DNA of 64,000 nucleotides, from contig OZ243039.1 in the NCBI GenBank assembly GCA_965212025.1, positions 1,798,001 through 1,862,000 on the forward strand, given 5' to 3'. The notes under the pieces are model-generated. The model was not told the origin of the DNA. It saw nothing but the letters and a program-made list of their open reading frames with translations, and did no database searches. Source of the stretch: G965212025 sp965212025. Its GTDB lineage: Bacteria > Pseudomonadota > Gammaproteobacteria > Poriferisulfidales > Oxydemutatoraceae. The position numbers and the translations under genes were made by a program. Below, in pieces: positions 8,582-18,100 of the stretch (its first letter is position 1; each line of letters opens with the position of its first letter).

Positions 8582-9199
8582 TTGTTTGCTGGCATCATTG
8601 AAACGCTTGGCACTGTGCTTGAAAAAAAGGTCGTGTCGAAAGGGGCGCATTGCAGGATACAGGCTGACAGGCTTGCGGCGGAGCTTCGGCCCGGATGCAG
8701 CATCGCCTTGAACGGGGTTTGCCAGACGGTACGAACCGTTGATGGGCACTCGTTTTCTGTCGATGTGTCGGAAGAAACCAATTCCCAAACGACCATGAGG
8801 CAAATCCAGGTCGGAAGCCGGGTGAACCTTGAAAGCGAGATGACTTTGAACCGCGGCCTTGGAGGCCATTTGCTGACCGGACACGTGGATGGTGTGGCAA
8901 AGATTTTGTCTCGCAGCAGCAAGGGGAACAGCGAGTGCTTTGAAATCAACCCGCCGGAACCGCTGTTGCCTTATTTGGCAAGGAAAGGCTGTGTTGCCTT
9001 GAACGGGGTCAGCCTGACGGTGAATGCCCTGACGGCATCCGGCTTCGTGATCGATCTGATCCCGCATACCCTGGAAAACACGACTTTTGGAAAGCTGAAA
9101 GCAGGAGACCATCTGAACATTGAGGTGGATCTGGTCGCGCGTTATGTGGAGCGCCTCATGAATATCAACAGCGGTGGAAAAGCGGGGGTACAAAAATGA
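8582..9199 (+). CDS. ribE: Riboflavin synthase, alpha subunit
   Basis: Dismutates two molecules of 6,7-dimethyl-8-ribityllumazine to riboflavin. The start is the TTG at 8582, two bases after the upstream stop, because it yields MFAGIIETLG, matching the invariant MFTGI(V/I)E start of the family. A longer frame from TTG 8558 would add eight unrelated residues. The protein is a tandem repeat of two lumazine-binding domains: each has a SIALNGVCQTV / CVALNGVSLTV core and a GGHLLTGHVDG-type loop in the first half. The length of 205 residues fits. The 3' end overlaps ribBA by 4 bases. Confidence 0.95.
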   Translation: MFAGIIETLGTVLEKKVVSKGAHCRIQADRLAAELRPGCSIALNGVCQTVRTVDGHSFSVDVSEETNSQTTMRQIQVGSRVNLESEMTLNRGLGGHLLTGHVDGVAKILSRSSKGNSECFEINPPEPLLPYLARKGCVALNGVSLTVNALTASGFVIDLIPHTLENTTFGKLKAGDHLNIEVDLVARYVERLMNINSGGKAGVQK

Positions 9200-10293
9200 T
9201 CAACGACATCCAGGAAATCATCGCCGATATTCGCCAAGGACGCATGGTCATCATGGTTGACGATGCAAACCGTGAAAACGAAGGCGACCTGGTCGTCGCA
9301 GCCACACGGGTCACCCCGGAAGCCGTCAATTTTATGGCCAGCCAAGGGCGCGGACTTATATGTTTGACTCTAACACGCGCGCATTGTCAGAAACTGAACC
9401 TGCCCTTAATGGTCAGCGGGACGGATCTCCGTCATGGCACAAACTTCACCGTTTCAATCGAGGCGCGGGAAGGCGTCTCAACTGGCATTTCAGCGCAGGA
9501 TCGGGCGCATACAATAAAAACGGCAGTCGCTCCGGACGCGAGCCCGAGAGACGTCACGAGGCCGGGGCACGTTTTTCCTTTAATGGCGCAAGATGGCGGC
9601 GTGCTGACGCGTGCGGGACACACAGAGGCGGGATGTGACCTGGCTCGCCTGGCAAAGCTTGACCCTAGCGCGGTCATCGTCGAGATTCTGAACAATGACG
9701 GCACCATGGCCCGCATGGATGACCTGGAAAAATTTGCCACGCAACATCAGCTGAAAATTGGCACGATAGAATCTTTGATCAAACACCGGGTCAGCCATGA
9801 AAAAACAGTCAGCTGCATCAGCCGAACAGAAATTGAAACGGTCTCAGGGCGTTTTTTACTACACAGTTATCAGGATCGGATCAATGAAACCACTCACTTG
9901 GCTTTGACCCTGGGTGAAATTTGCCCGGAACGTCCGGTCTTGGTGCGCGTACATATAGAAAATACATTAAGAGACACACTACAAATAATTGAAGGAAATT
10001 ATTATTGGAAGGTAGAGGAAACCATGAAGCGAATCGTGGAAGCCGGTGAAGGAGCCATTGTGATATTGCGTTTGCCTGAGAAATACCAGTCTTTGCAACA
10101 GGAAGTAGAGGAACTGCTGAGCGGCAGGGCAAGGTCGGCTTCAAGAACAGGAGCGCATCGCTGGACAGTAGGGGTCGGTGGACAAATTTTGAGTGACTTG
10201 GGTGTGGGACAGATGATCGTGGCAGGCTCGCCCCAACATTTTCATGGTTTGGGCGGCTTTGGCCTGAGCATCAAGCGTTTTCTGGAAAAATGA
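9196..10293 (+). CDS. ribBA: 3,4-dihydroxy-2-butanone-4-phosphate synthase with degenerate GTP cyclohydrolase II domain
   Basis: The N-terminal domain (about 1-205) makes the four-carbon precursor of riboflavin from ribulose 5-phosphate: DDANRENEGDLV is the acidic metal site, and SQGRGLICL and RAGHTEAGCDLARL follow the family. The C-terminal domain (about 206-365) has the GTP cyclohydrolase II fold outline but lacks the three zinc cysteines: the usual C-x10-CxC stretch is replaced by the region around HIENTLRDTL. It therefore probably has only the RibB activity, as in other gammaproteobacterial proteins of this build, and a separate ribA would be needed elsewhere. The start overlaps ribE (ATGA) and the end overlaps ribH. 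Confidence 0.93.
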   Translation: MINDIQEIIADIRQGRMVIMVDDANRENEGDLVVAATRVTPEAVNFMASQGRGLICLTLTRAHCQKLNLPLMVSGTDLRHGTNFTVSIEAREGVSTGISAQDRAHTIKTAVAPDASPRDVTRPGHVFPLMAQDGGVLTRAGHTEAGCDLARLAKLDPSAVIVEILNNDGTMARMDDLEKFATQHQLKIGTIESLIKHRVSHEKTVSCISRTEIETVSGRFLLHSYQDRINETTHLALTLGEICPERPVLVRVHIENTLRDTLQIIEGNYYWKVEETMKRIVEAGEGAIVILRLPEKYQSLQQEVEELLSGRARSASRTGAHRWTVGVGGQILSDLGVGQMIVAGSPQHFHGLGGFGLSIKRFLEK

Positions 10294-10772
10294 AAAGCAC
10301 TCAGCGTGAGCAAGTGAACCAGGCTTACCAGCTGGCATCTGACGAACGAGTGGTCATCGTGGCTTCCAGATTCAACAAAGAGATCGTGGACAGCTTGTTG
10401 CAAACGGCACAGGGCACACTGGCTGAATTCATGATCCCGGATCACCAGATTAGGGTGGTACACGTCCCTGGAGCCTTTGAAATTCCCTTCGCAGCTTCCC
10501 AGGTAGCGAAAAGAAATCCTCGGCAACTGAAGACGGCGGCCATTGTTGCGCTCGGCTGCGTCATTGAAGGCAAGACAGAACATGCCCGTTTGATCGTGGA
10601 TGCCTGCGCGCATAACCTGCAATTGCTGGGCATGGAAACAGGGATTCCGGTCGGTTTTGGCATCTTGGCTGTCAAGAGGCGCCGGGATGCAGTTGAACGC
10701 ATCCACTACGCTCGGCAGGCGGTGTCATCGGCAATGGCGATGTACTCTTTCGCGAAAGAGGCTTCCTGCTAA
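10290..10772 (+). CDS. ribH: 6,7-dimethyl-8-ribityllumazine synthase
   Basis: Condenses the RibD product with the RibB product to lumazine, in the penultimate step of riboflavin synthesis. The 160 residues show VIVASRFN (substrate-binding loop), HVPGAFEIPFAA, and ALGCVIEGKTEHARLIVD, which replaces the usual GxVIRGxTxHxDYV motif while keeping the catalytic H. PVGFGILAV corresponds to the PV-FGVLT strand. ATGA-type overlap with ribBA. It is followed after 7 bases by the nusB-thiL fusion, as in the common ribH-nusB order. Confidence 0.94.
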   Translation: MKSTQREQVNQAYQLASDERVVIVASRFNKEIVDSLLQTAQGTLAEFMIPDHQIRVVHVPGAFEIPFAASQVAKRNPRQLKTAAIVALGCVIEGKTEHARLIVDACAHNLQLLGMETGIPVGFGILAVKRRRDAVERIHYARQAVSSAMAMYSFAKEASC

Positions 10773-10779
10773 AGCCCTG

Positions 10780-12207
10780 ATGAATAAAAAACAAATCCTG
10801 AATGCCCGCTCATGGGCACGCCAGCTGGCACTGCAAGCGGTATATCAAAGGGAGATTACCGGCGATAACGCAGAAACCGTCATCCATCAGTTTGAGGAGG
10901 CTGAGACCACTGAAAAAGCAGACTTGGAGTATTTTCGCCTCCTGGTTCGTGCCAGCGAACAATACAGCGAACAGGTGGAGAAGCTGCTCGACCCGCATTT
11001 GAGTTACCCCTTCGCCAGAGTGGATCCCGTCGATCGTTCGGCTTTACGCAACGCAGTCTACGAAATCCTGTACGTTGAAGAAATGGATGCGATTGTTTCG
11101 ATCTCCGAAGCGGTACGGCTCAGCAAGCGCTTTGGTTCCTCCGGGGGCTTTCGCTTTGTAAACGCAGTGCTGGACGCTTTTGTCAAAAGGCGCGAACAAG
11201 AACACAGCTTCCCGGCGAAATCTTCTCCCAGGCCTTCTACCTTTCCGGTTTCGGAAACGGCACTCATCGACAAGTACTTCAAAACACAAAAGAATGCCAG
11301 CGTGATTCTTGGGCCTGGAGACGATGCGGCACTGCTGAAATTTGGCAATCAGCGTCTGGTCGCCACCACGGACACCTTGGTGGCAGGGACACATTTTTTA
11401 CTTGGCGAATCCCCGCGGGCACTTGGACACAAATCCCTCGCCGTGAATTTAAGCGACCTTGCGGCGATGGGAGCCAAGCCTTTATGGTTACTGTTGACGC
11501 TCTCCACCTCAGGACAAAATGAAGACTGGTTCGCAGAGTTTTCGGAAGGCTTTCTCGCGCTTGCCAGAGAATTTGACGCGGAACTGGTTGGAGGAGACTT
11601 GGTCAGTGGCCCTCTTTCTGTCACGGTTTGTGCCTTGGGCAAAGCAAGCAAGGATTTCATGCCGCGCACCGGCGCCCAAGTGGGTGATGCAATTTTTGTG
11701 ACTGGCACTGTCGGTGGGGCGATGCTGGCCTTGCGCGAGCCGAAGATCATGAAAAGCTTGGATTCTGAACTCAGGCGGGACTGCTCGGATCGGCTTCATT
11801 TTCCGAGACCCCGTGTCCACGAAGGCATGAAAATTTCCCGCTACGCTACCGCTGCGACGGACGTTTCAGATGGTCTGCTGCTAAATCTCAAACACGTGCT
11901 GGAAGCCAGCAAGGTCGGTGCGGTCATTGATCTTGAGGATATCCCTTTCCACCGCGCCTGGTATGACTACTTGGACGGCCCGCAGGAACGGCTAGGCGTT
12001 CTGACGGGCGGGGAGGACTATGAACTACTGTGTACGGTGCCTCAGGACAGTGTTAAAAAATTTGAAAAGGCTCTGGACGCAGAAGGGATGCAAGTCACAA
12101 AAATAGGCGTCATCACCGATAGCGAAACGATGGAATGCCGGTTTGCCGATGAGGTATGCGCCTTACCGGCAAAGCTGGGGCATGACCAGTTTTCTTCTGG
12201 CGGATAG
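10780..12207 (+). CDS. nusB-thiL: NusB-ThiL fusion: antitermination factor joined to thiamine-monophosphate kinase
   Basis: One uninterrupted 475-residue frame joins two proteins that are separate neighbours in most gammaproteobacteria. Residues 1-~140 are NusB: ARQLALQAVYQ, DPVDRSALRNAVYEIL, and the ISEAVRLSKRFGSSGGFRFVN block that ends in NAVLDAF. After a ~17-residue linker rich in Ser and Pro, residues ~157-475 are ThiL, which phosphorylates thiamine monophosphate: GPGDDAALL, ATTDTLVAGTHF, NLSDLAAMGA, DVSDGLLL and LTGGEDYELL. No stop codon and no ATG, GTG or TTG start occurs in frame at the join (about 11195-11260), so ThiL cannot easily start on its own. The NusB start is the ATG at 10780; the open frame runs further upstream inside ribH, but that part is unrelated. 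Confidence 0.9.
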   Translation: MNKKQILNARSWARQLALQAVYQREITGDNAETVIHQFEEAETTEKADLEYFRLLVRASEQYSEQVEKLLDPHLSYPFARVDPVDRSALRNAVYEILYVEEMDAIVSISEAVRLSKRFGSSGGFRFVNAVLDAFVKRREQEHSFPAKSSPRPSTFPVSETALIDKYFKTQKNASVILGPGDDAALLKFGNQRLVATTDTLVAGTHFLLGESPRALGHKSLAVNLSDLAAMGAKPLWLLLTLSTSGQNEDWFAEFSEGFLALAREFDAELVGGDLVSGPLSVTVCALGKASKDFMPRTGAQVGDAIFVTGTVGGAMLALREPKIMKSLDSELRRDCSDRLHFPRPRVHEGMKISRYATAATDVSDGLLLNLKHVLEASKVGAVIDLEDIPFHRAWYDYLDGPQERLGVLTGGEDYELLCTVPQDSVKKFEKALDAEGMQVTKIGVITDSETMECRFADEVCALPAKLGHDQFSSGG

Positions 12208-12245
12208 GCCGCCTGCGAATTGAATTCGATGCCTTATCGTCCAAT

Positions 12246-12740
12246 ATGGCCACCAAAATTCTGACTGCACTTTGGCGCGAGCCCGCGGTTGGGATTGCCT
12301 TGTTGTATGGCGTTGGACTGGTACCCCGTGCTCCGGGTACTGCCGGAACCATTATGGCTGTGCCAACCGGGCTTTTTTTGCGACAGACTCCGGTCTGGCT
12401 GGCACTGGCGATTTGCATCATTTTTGCAATTCTTGGGTGTATCAGTGCCACAAAGGCTGAACAATGGCTGGGACAGCACGATCCTGGCGTTATTGTGATC
12501 GACGAATTTGTCGCAACCCTATTTATATTCGTGCTGCTCCCCGCAGACATGCACTGGCAATGGTTGTTGGCAGCCATCGTGATCTTTCGCTTTTTTGATA
12601 TCAGGAAACCGTACCCGGTCAATATATCTGGCCACTTGCCGCGCGGTTTCGGAGTGATGGCTGACGACCTGGTGGCAGCCTTATACACTTTGCTGCTTTT
12701 GTACCCGGCTTATTATTTCTTTGGCGCAACGGCTTTGTGA
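12246..12740 (+). CDS. pgpA: Phosphatidylglycerophosphatase A
   Basis: Inner-membrane phosphatase that dephosphorylates phosphatidylglycerophosphate to phosphatidylglycerol. 164 residues with four hydrophobic segments. The family motifs GLVPRAPGTAGT near residue 30, DPGVIVIDEFVA near residue 80 and FRFFDIRKPYPV near residue 120 are present; the D/E and K residues of these motifs form the metal-dependent site. thiL-pgpA is the usual order. gltX starts within the last bases of the gene. Confidence 0.93.
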   Translation: MATKILTALWREPAVGIALLYGVGLVPRAPGTAGTIMAVPTGLFLRQTPVWLALAICIIFAILGCISATKAEQWLGQHDPGVIVIDEFVATLFIFVLLPADMHWQWLLAAIVIFRFFDIRKPYPVNISGHLPRGFGVMADDLVAALYTLLLLYPAYYFFGATAL

Positions 12741-14152
12741 TGCAAACCGTTTGCACAAGGTTTGCCCCCAGTCCCACCGGCTTTTTGCACTTGGGTGGCG
12801 CACGCACGGCACTTTTTTCCTGGCTTTATGCTCGCCGCCACAATGGTCATTTCGTACTCCGCTTCGAGGACACCGATCTGGAACGCTCCTTTTCGGAAGC
12901 GACAGAAGACATCATGGCGGCTTTGCAATGGCTGGGCTTGTCCTGGGACTCTGGTCCCTTTTATCAGTCACAGCGACTGGACAGATACCGGGAAGCAATA
13001 GAACAGTTGCTGTCCACGGGGCATGCCTACCACTGCTATTGCAGCAGTGAAGAACTGGCGAAGAGCCGGGCCGAGCAGATTAAAAACAAGCAAAAGCTTC
13101 GCTATGACGGCAGATGCAGGGAGCGAAAGCAGCCACGCAGCGGGGCACAAGCGGCCATTCGCTTCAAGAGCCCTGAGCACGGGTCTGTCAGTTTTGAGGA
13201 TCAGGTTTTCGGGAAAATCACCATCCGCAATTCAGAACTCGATGACTGGGTTATCCAACGCGCCAACGGCATGCCAACCTACAATTTTTGCGTCGTCGTG
13301 GACGACGCGGACATGGCGGTTAGCCATGTGATTCGTGGCGATGACCATATCAACAACGTGCCCAAACAAATCAATCTTCTCAAAGCCCTTGAAATGCCGG
13401 TGCCGATTTACGCGCATGTCCCAACGGTTCTGGACGAAAGTGGCAACCCGCTGTCCAAGCGCAGCGGTGCACGTAGCGTCATGTCTTACCGTCAAGACGG
13501 CTATTTGCCGCAGGCACTTCTCAATTACCTGGTTCGTGTTGGCTGGTCTGCAGAAGACAAGGAAATTTTCTCCCTGGCAGAGATGATTGAGCGCTTTAAT
13601 TTCGCGTCTGTCAATCCGGCTCCGGCAAGACTAAACCACAAAAAGCTGGATTCCTTGAACCGCCACTACCTGAGCTCCGTCCAAGCCGACGATCTGGTGG
13701 CGGCATTTGCCGCACAAGTCCGCGCAGAAGGTATGGATCCCGCTTCCGGAAATGACCTGAAAAGCATTGCTTCCTTTATGGCCAAACGGTGCGCCACTTT
13801 GGGGGAAATGGCGAAAAAATCCATGTACTTCTTTGTCGAAGAACTGGATTACGCAGCTTTGGAGGTGGATTTGCAGCCGTTACGGGAGGCGGTTCCCCAT
13901 CTTGTTAAGGTGCAAGACATGCTCGCCGGCCTGGCGGAGTTCAGTAGCGATGGGGTGGCGCTGGCGCTGAAAAGATTTTGCTCGGAAAATGGAGTCACCA
14001 TGGGCTCGATTGGCCCACCGTTGCGCACCGTGTTGACCGCAGGGCTTCCGGCTCCCGGGATAAAAGACGTGGTCGCTTTATTAGGGAAAGAACGCTGCCT
14101 TGTACGCCTGGACAGCGCGCTAAAACAAATCAAAGAAAGCTCCCCGGGATGA
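12740..14152 (+). CDS. gltX: Glutamyl-tRNA synthetase
   Basis: Charges tRNA-Glu with glutamate. The class I signature appears as APSPTGFLHLGGARTALF (HIGH equivalent HLGG) at the N-terminus, LRFEDTDLERS follows, and NPLSKRSGA is the KMSKR equivalent. 470 residues is typical. The ATG at 12740 overlaps the pgpA stop by one base; a GTG one codon earlier is possible. A separate glnS in this window fits a discriminating GltX. Downstream lies a decayed element rather than another gene. Confidence 0.96.
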   Translation: MQTVCTRFAPSPTGFLHLGGARTALFSWLYARRHNGHFVLRFEDTDLERSFSEATEDIMAALQWLGLSWDSGPFYQSQRLDRYREAIEQLLSTGHAYHCYCSSEELAKSRAEQIKNKQKLRYDGRCRERKQPRSGAQAAIRFKSPEHGSVSFEDQVFGKITIRNSELDDWVIQRANGMPTYNFCVVVDDADMAVSHVIRGDDHINNVPKQINLLKALEMPVPIYAHVPTVLDESGNPLSKRSGARSVMSYRQDGYLPQALLNYLVRVGWSAEDKEIFSLAEMIERFNFASVNPAPARLNHKKLDSLNRHYLSSVQADDLVAAFAAQVRAEGMDPASGNDLKSIASFMAKRCATLGEMAKKSMYFFVEELDYAALEVDLQPLREAVPHLVKVQDMLAGLAEFSSDGVALALKRFCSENGVTMGSIGPPLRTVLTAGLPAPGIKDVVALLGKERCLVRLDSALKQIKESSPG

Positions 14153-14178
14153 CTGTTTGTGCTGGCACACGAGTGGGC

Positions 14179-14467
14179 AACCGCAAAAGGTGCGTAAGTC
14201 AGTCTGTTTTTTAATCGCGAAAGACGCAAAAAAGAAAAGCAAGTCTATAAGCCTGACTTTACCTGCTATGACAAAATTATTGTTGAACTCAAGACTGTCA
14301 AAGAGGATAGCGCGGAAACGTAAGGCACAGCCACTGAATCAGCCAAAAATAACAGGTCTTGAATTGGAGCTTTTGGGGAAGGGTTCAAGGCAACTTGGCG
14401 AAAGAACCATGAATCACGAATTTAGTAACCGCAAAAGGTGCGCAAGCCTGTTTGCTTTTCGCGCTTA
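14179..14467 (+). pseudogene. Decayed GxxExxY-family protein remnant (copy B)
   Basis: The best-preserved of the four copies in this window. One frame reads KPDFTCYDKIIVELKTVKE, the diagnostic central block of GxxExxY-family proteins. A later frame reads TGLELELL, matching the TGLxLGLLVNFG block. Frameshifts and a stop in between make it non-functional. It is bracketed by almost identical 20-base direct repeats beginning AACCGCAAAAGGTGCG at 14179 and 14427, with a third related motif AATCGCGAAAGACGC at 14213. It fills the 323-base gap between gltX and the convergent csiV. Confidence 0.65.
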
Positions 14468-14475
14468 AAAAAAGT

Positions 14476-15153
14476 CTATTTCGTTCGGGTAATAGCCAAA
14501 ACACCCAGTAGCTGATGATCGAAGTAGTACAGTTTGTTGTTCTCCATGATTTCGCTGAAGCGAACCGGCAAAACCCTTTCCGAAGTCTCCTGGTTTCCTG
14601 GTGGTGATCCGGGTAGGGCAGGGCTGTACCACAGCTCCAACTGTAATCGAAAGTAGCGGCTGTTGTGACTGAGCTCAGCTGTGGCCTTGTACAAGCCTGT
14701 ATGTGGCCCGGATGGCAGGAGAGAGACTGGGAGAGAGTGTTTTGCGTCAAGAAGAGCCTGCCGCCAGGAAAGGTGGTGCAGAAGGACAAAATGGCTTGAG
14801 CCTTCAAGCCGCTCTTTCACGGTTGTGAGCAATTGCCGTTTTTTAGCCGTGACGAGGGAAAACCTTGGCACACTTGCCGAATTGGCGGGTTGCGGTGAGT
14901 GCTCCCGAAGCGTGCTTCGGCTAGCACGCTCTGTCGTGGAGGCCGTTTCGGTACTGAAGCCCAAGTGAACGGTGGGTGACGAGCCAGCCGTTCCATGTGT
15001 TTCCAGCAAGGATTCCAACGCATCTTGCCCGAGTTCTGTATGCCGGAAAATCAGCAACTCAACGTAGGCGTCTTCTTTGGCTTCGGTGAATGAGGAAAAG
15101 CCGAAGAGACACAAAAGAAAAAGCAACAGTCGCTTTTTACGAACAGAATTCAT
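14476..15153 (-). CDS. CsiV-family putative periplasmic protein
   Basis: 225 residues. An N-terminal signal-like stretch (KKRLLLFLLCLFGFSSFTEA) is followed by YVELLIFRH, the conserved opening of CsiV-family proteins. The C-terminus ends in RVLPVRFSEIMENNKLYYFDHQLLGVLAI, matching the family's 'LHYLDHPLFGVLV' block. CsiV in Vibrio is a putative peptidoglycan-binding cell-shape protein; the role here is inferred from family only. The start is the ATG at 15153, overlapping the mfd stop as ATGA; a longer open frame continues into mfd but is not used. mfd followed by a CsiV protein is seen in other gammaproteobacteria. Confidence 0.75.
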   Translation of the reverse strand: MNSVRKKRLLLFLLCLFGFSSFTEAKEDAYVELLIFRHTELGQDALESLLETHGTAGSSPTVHLGFSTETASTTERASRSTLREHSPQPANSASVPRFSLVTAKKRQLLTTVKERLEGSSHFVLLHHLSWRQALLDAKHSLPVSLLPSGPHTGLYKATAELSHNSRYFRLQLELWYSPALPGSPPGNQETSERVLPVRFSEIMENNKLYYFDHQLLGVLAITRTK

Positions 15154-18100
15154 TGAATGGTGGCGGGTTCGATTTTTGCAAACAGCTCGTCTATAAATTG
15201 CCTTCTTTCCTGGACTGTTTCCGTTTCTATACGGCAAATCAAACGGTTGCCCGATGGATCCAGAGTATAAAGCCTTGGAGATTCCTTCATGAGAGCCAAA
15301 AAACAACTCATGTTGATTTTCGGGTCTTTCTCAAAATAAAACACACATCTTTTCGGTTCGGCCTGCACCATCTTGATTCCGATTTTCTGCGCACGAATTC
15401 TGATTTTCGCGCAAACGAAGAGGTTATCGGCGCTGGCGGGAAAAGGACCAAAGCGGTCAATCATTTCCGCTTTCAAAAAATCCAGTTGTTCTGCCCGTTC
15501 GTACGCCGTGATCTGCCGGTAGAAAAACAAGCGCAAGCCGACATCAGGTAGCCAGGAGTCCGGGATAAGAGCGGGCTCGCCCAGGTTGATTTCCGTAATA
15601 ACGTTCAGGGGTTTGTCAAAGTCCGGCAGGTGTCCGGCGCGCAGTGCCTCGACCGCACGTTTCAGGAACTGGTTGTAAATGCTGAAGCCGACTTCCTGAA
15701 TTCTGCCGCTTTGCTTTTCACCGAGCAATTCACCCGCCCCCCGAATTTCGAGGTCGTGAGTCGCCAAGGTAAATCCCATACCTTGTTCCTCGGCTGCTGC
15801 GACCGCCCGTAAACGCTTCACCGCTTCTTCGTTGAGCTCTTTACGGCTCCGGCTGATGATGAAATAAGCATACGCTTGGTGATGTGACCGTCCGACGCGA
15901 CCACGTAGTTGATGAAGCTGTGCCAGGCCGAATTGTTCAGCGCGGTCAATGATGATCGTGTTGGCAGTGGGAATATCCAGTCCGCTTCCAATGATGGTCG
16001 TGCACACCAGGATGCTGAAAGCCAACTGCGAAAACTCGCGCATGATGCTTTCCAACGTTTTTTCCGGCATTTGCCCGTGTGCATAACGGATCTCAACTCC
16101 AGGCAGGAGGCCTTGCAAGTAGCGCACGATTTCTTTGATTGAGCTAATTCGGTTGTGTACGAAAAAGATTTGTCCGCCTCGCTGCAACTCTCGCTGACAA
16201 GCCTCAAGGACGAGAGCCTCATCCCATTCTGTGACGAAGGTTTTAATGTCCAGGCGACCTTCCGGTGGTGTCGCGATAATGGAGATATCGTAGAGTCCGC
16301 TTAGGGCCATGTTGAGACTGCGGGGAATCGGGGTTGCGGTCATGGTCAGCATATCCACGTTGCCGTGCAGCCGCTTGAGACATTCCTTGTGGCGAACTCC
16401 GAAGCGTTGCTCTTCATCCACCACTACGAGTCCCAAGCGCATAAAGCACACGTTTTTCTGCAACAGCAGGTGGGTACCAATGACGACATCTGTGGTTCCT
16501 GCGGCAAGGGATGCCAATATTTCCTTTCGTTCGGCAGGACTGCGAAAGCGCGACAACATGGCCACTTTTATGGGCCAGGGGGCAAAGCGGTCTTTGAAGT
16601 TCTCGAAATGCTGCTCGCACAACAAGGTGGTTGGAGTCAGTAAGGCGACCTGGTAGCCACTGTACGCGGCAATGAACGATGCCCGAATGGCGATTTCGGT
16701 TTTGCCAAAACCCACATCTCCGCAGACGATGCGTTCCATGGGTCTTGAGCCCAGCAAATCCTTTTTGATTTCACCCATGGTCTTGTCTTGATCCGGAGTT
16801 TCCTGATAGGGGAAAGACTGGATGAATTTTGCGTATGCTTCCTCGTCAACCTCGACGAGGTTCTTTTTCCCCACCTCGCGCCGTGCTTGTGTATCCAGTA
16901 GCTCCGCTGCCACGTCGTAGGCTTTTTGTGCGGCACGACGCTTTTCTTTTTTCCAGCGCTCCATGCCCAGCTTATGCAACGGGGCGTTTTCCGGATTACC
17001 GCCTGAATAACGGCTTACTGAGGGCAGGCAGGAGACCGGCACGTACAGAATGTCGCTATCTGCATATTCAATGACCAGACATTCGGTGACCAAGCCTGCT
17101 GTATCAATGTTTTTCATCCCCCGATACCTGCCAACCCCGTGTTCCTCGTGAACCACTGGGCATCCCAACTCCAGTTCAGTCAGGCTGTTGATAAACGTTT
17201 TCGCATCCGGGCTTTGCCGTGCGGTCTCGCTTGAAGGAAATTTTTTGCCCAGTAATTGCACGTCAGGGATCACTGCCGCACCCAAGTCTGTAAAAACTGT
17301 GCCTTCCTGCAACTTTCCAATAGTTATTCCAAAAGAGATATTTGAGAGAAGAAATTCATGCCAGTCATCAATGCTTTCAGGGCACAAGGAAACGGTCTCC
17401 AGCATTTCCAAAAGCAGAGTCTTGACTCCCGGGCTAGCGGCAGTCAGCAGAACACGACCGGAAAAGCTTTCCAGATACGAGGTCAGCGCGACACCCGTGT
17501 TGTCCTCCTCCATCTGACTGACTTTCAACGCCGGTAGATGCCGGGTTTTGCACAAGTCAGGCGTGGGGATGTTTTCATGGCGCAGATCGCTGATTTCGCA
17601 AGTATCAAATGCGCAAAATTTTTCCAACACCTCGTGTGGCTCGTAAAACAATTCTTCTGGCTCCAGAATTGCCAGCATCCGTTTTTGGGCTTCCTGGTAA
17701 AAGGTCTGGATTTCCGACCAACGTTCGCTCAAGTCCGAAGCGACCGCTCCCGAGTGAACCACGCACGAGTCCGAAGGCAAAAAATCAGACAGGGCAGCCG
17801 TGTGGTCGAAAAACAAGGGGAGATAGTTCTCTGTTCCTTCCGGCAAAACGTGTTTGCTGACTTCCCGGTAGATCACGGACTCATCGGTGTCTATGGCGAA
17901 GGTGCTTCTAAAATTGCACCTGAACGTTCTGACGCTGTTTTCATCCGGCACGATTTCCCGGCTCGGGAGAATGGAAATTTTCCGGATCTGTGCTTCGCCC
18001 AACTGGGTTGCTGCTGAAAAGCATCGAATGCTTTCCACCAGATCATCCATGAAATCCAGTCTGAGCGGCTGCTCGTAGCTTGGTGGGAAGCAATCAACCA

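Noticed and set aside
8462..9193. 243-codon open frame on the minus strand opposite ribE
   Set aside because: ribE is certain by its repeated lumazine-binding domains; the antisense frame shows no motifs.
10600..10779. 60-codon upstream extension of the NusB-ThiL frame inside ribH
   Set aside because: The sequence is unlike NusB and is just the alternate frame of ribH. The ATG at 10780 gives the normal NusB start.
15154..15306. Upstream extension of the CsiV-like gene into mfd
   Set aside because: The 51 added residues are the shifted frame of the mfd end. The ATG at 15153 overlaps the mfd stop and is followed by a signal-like peptide.
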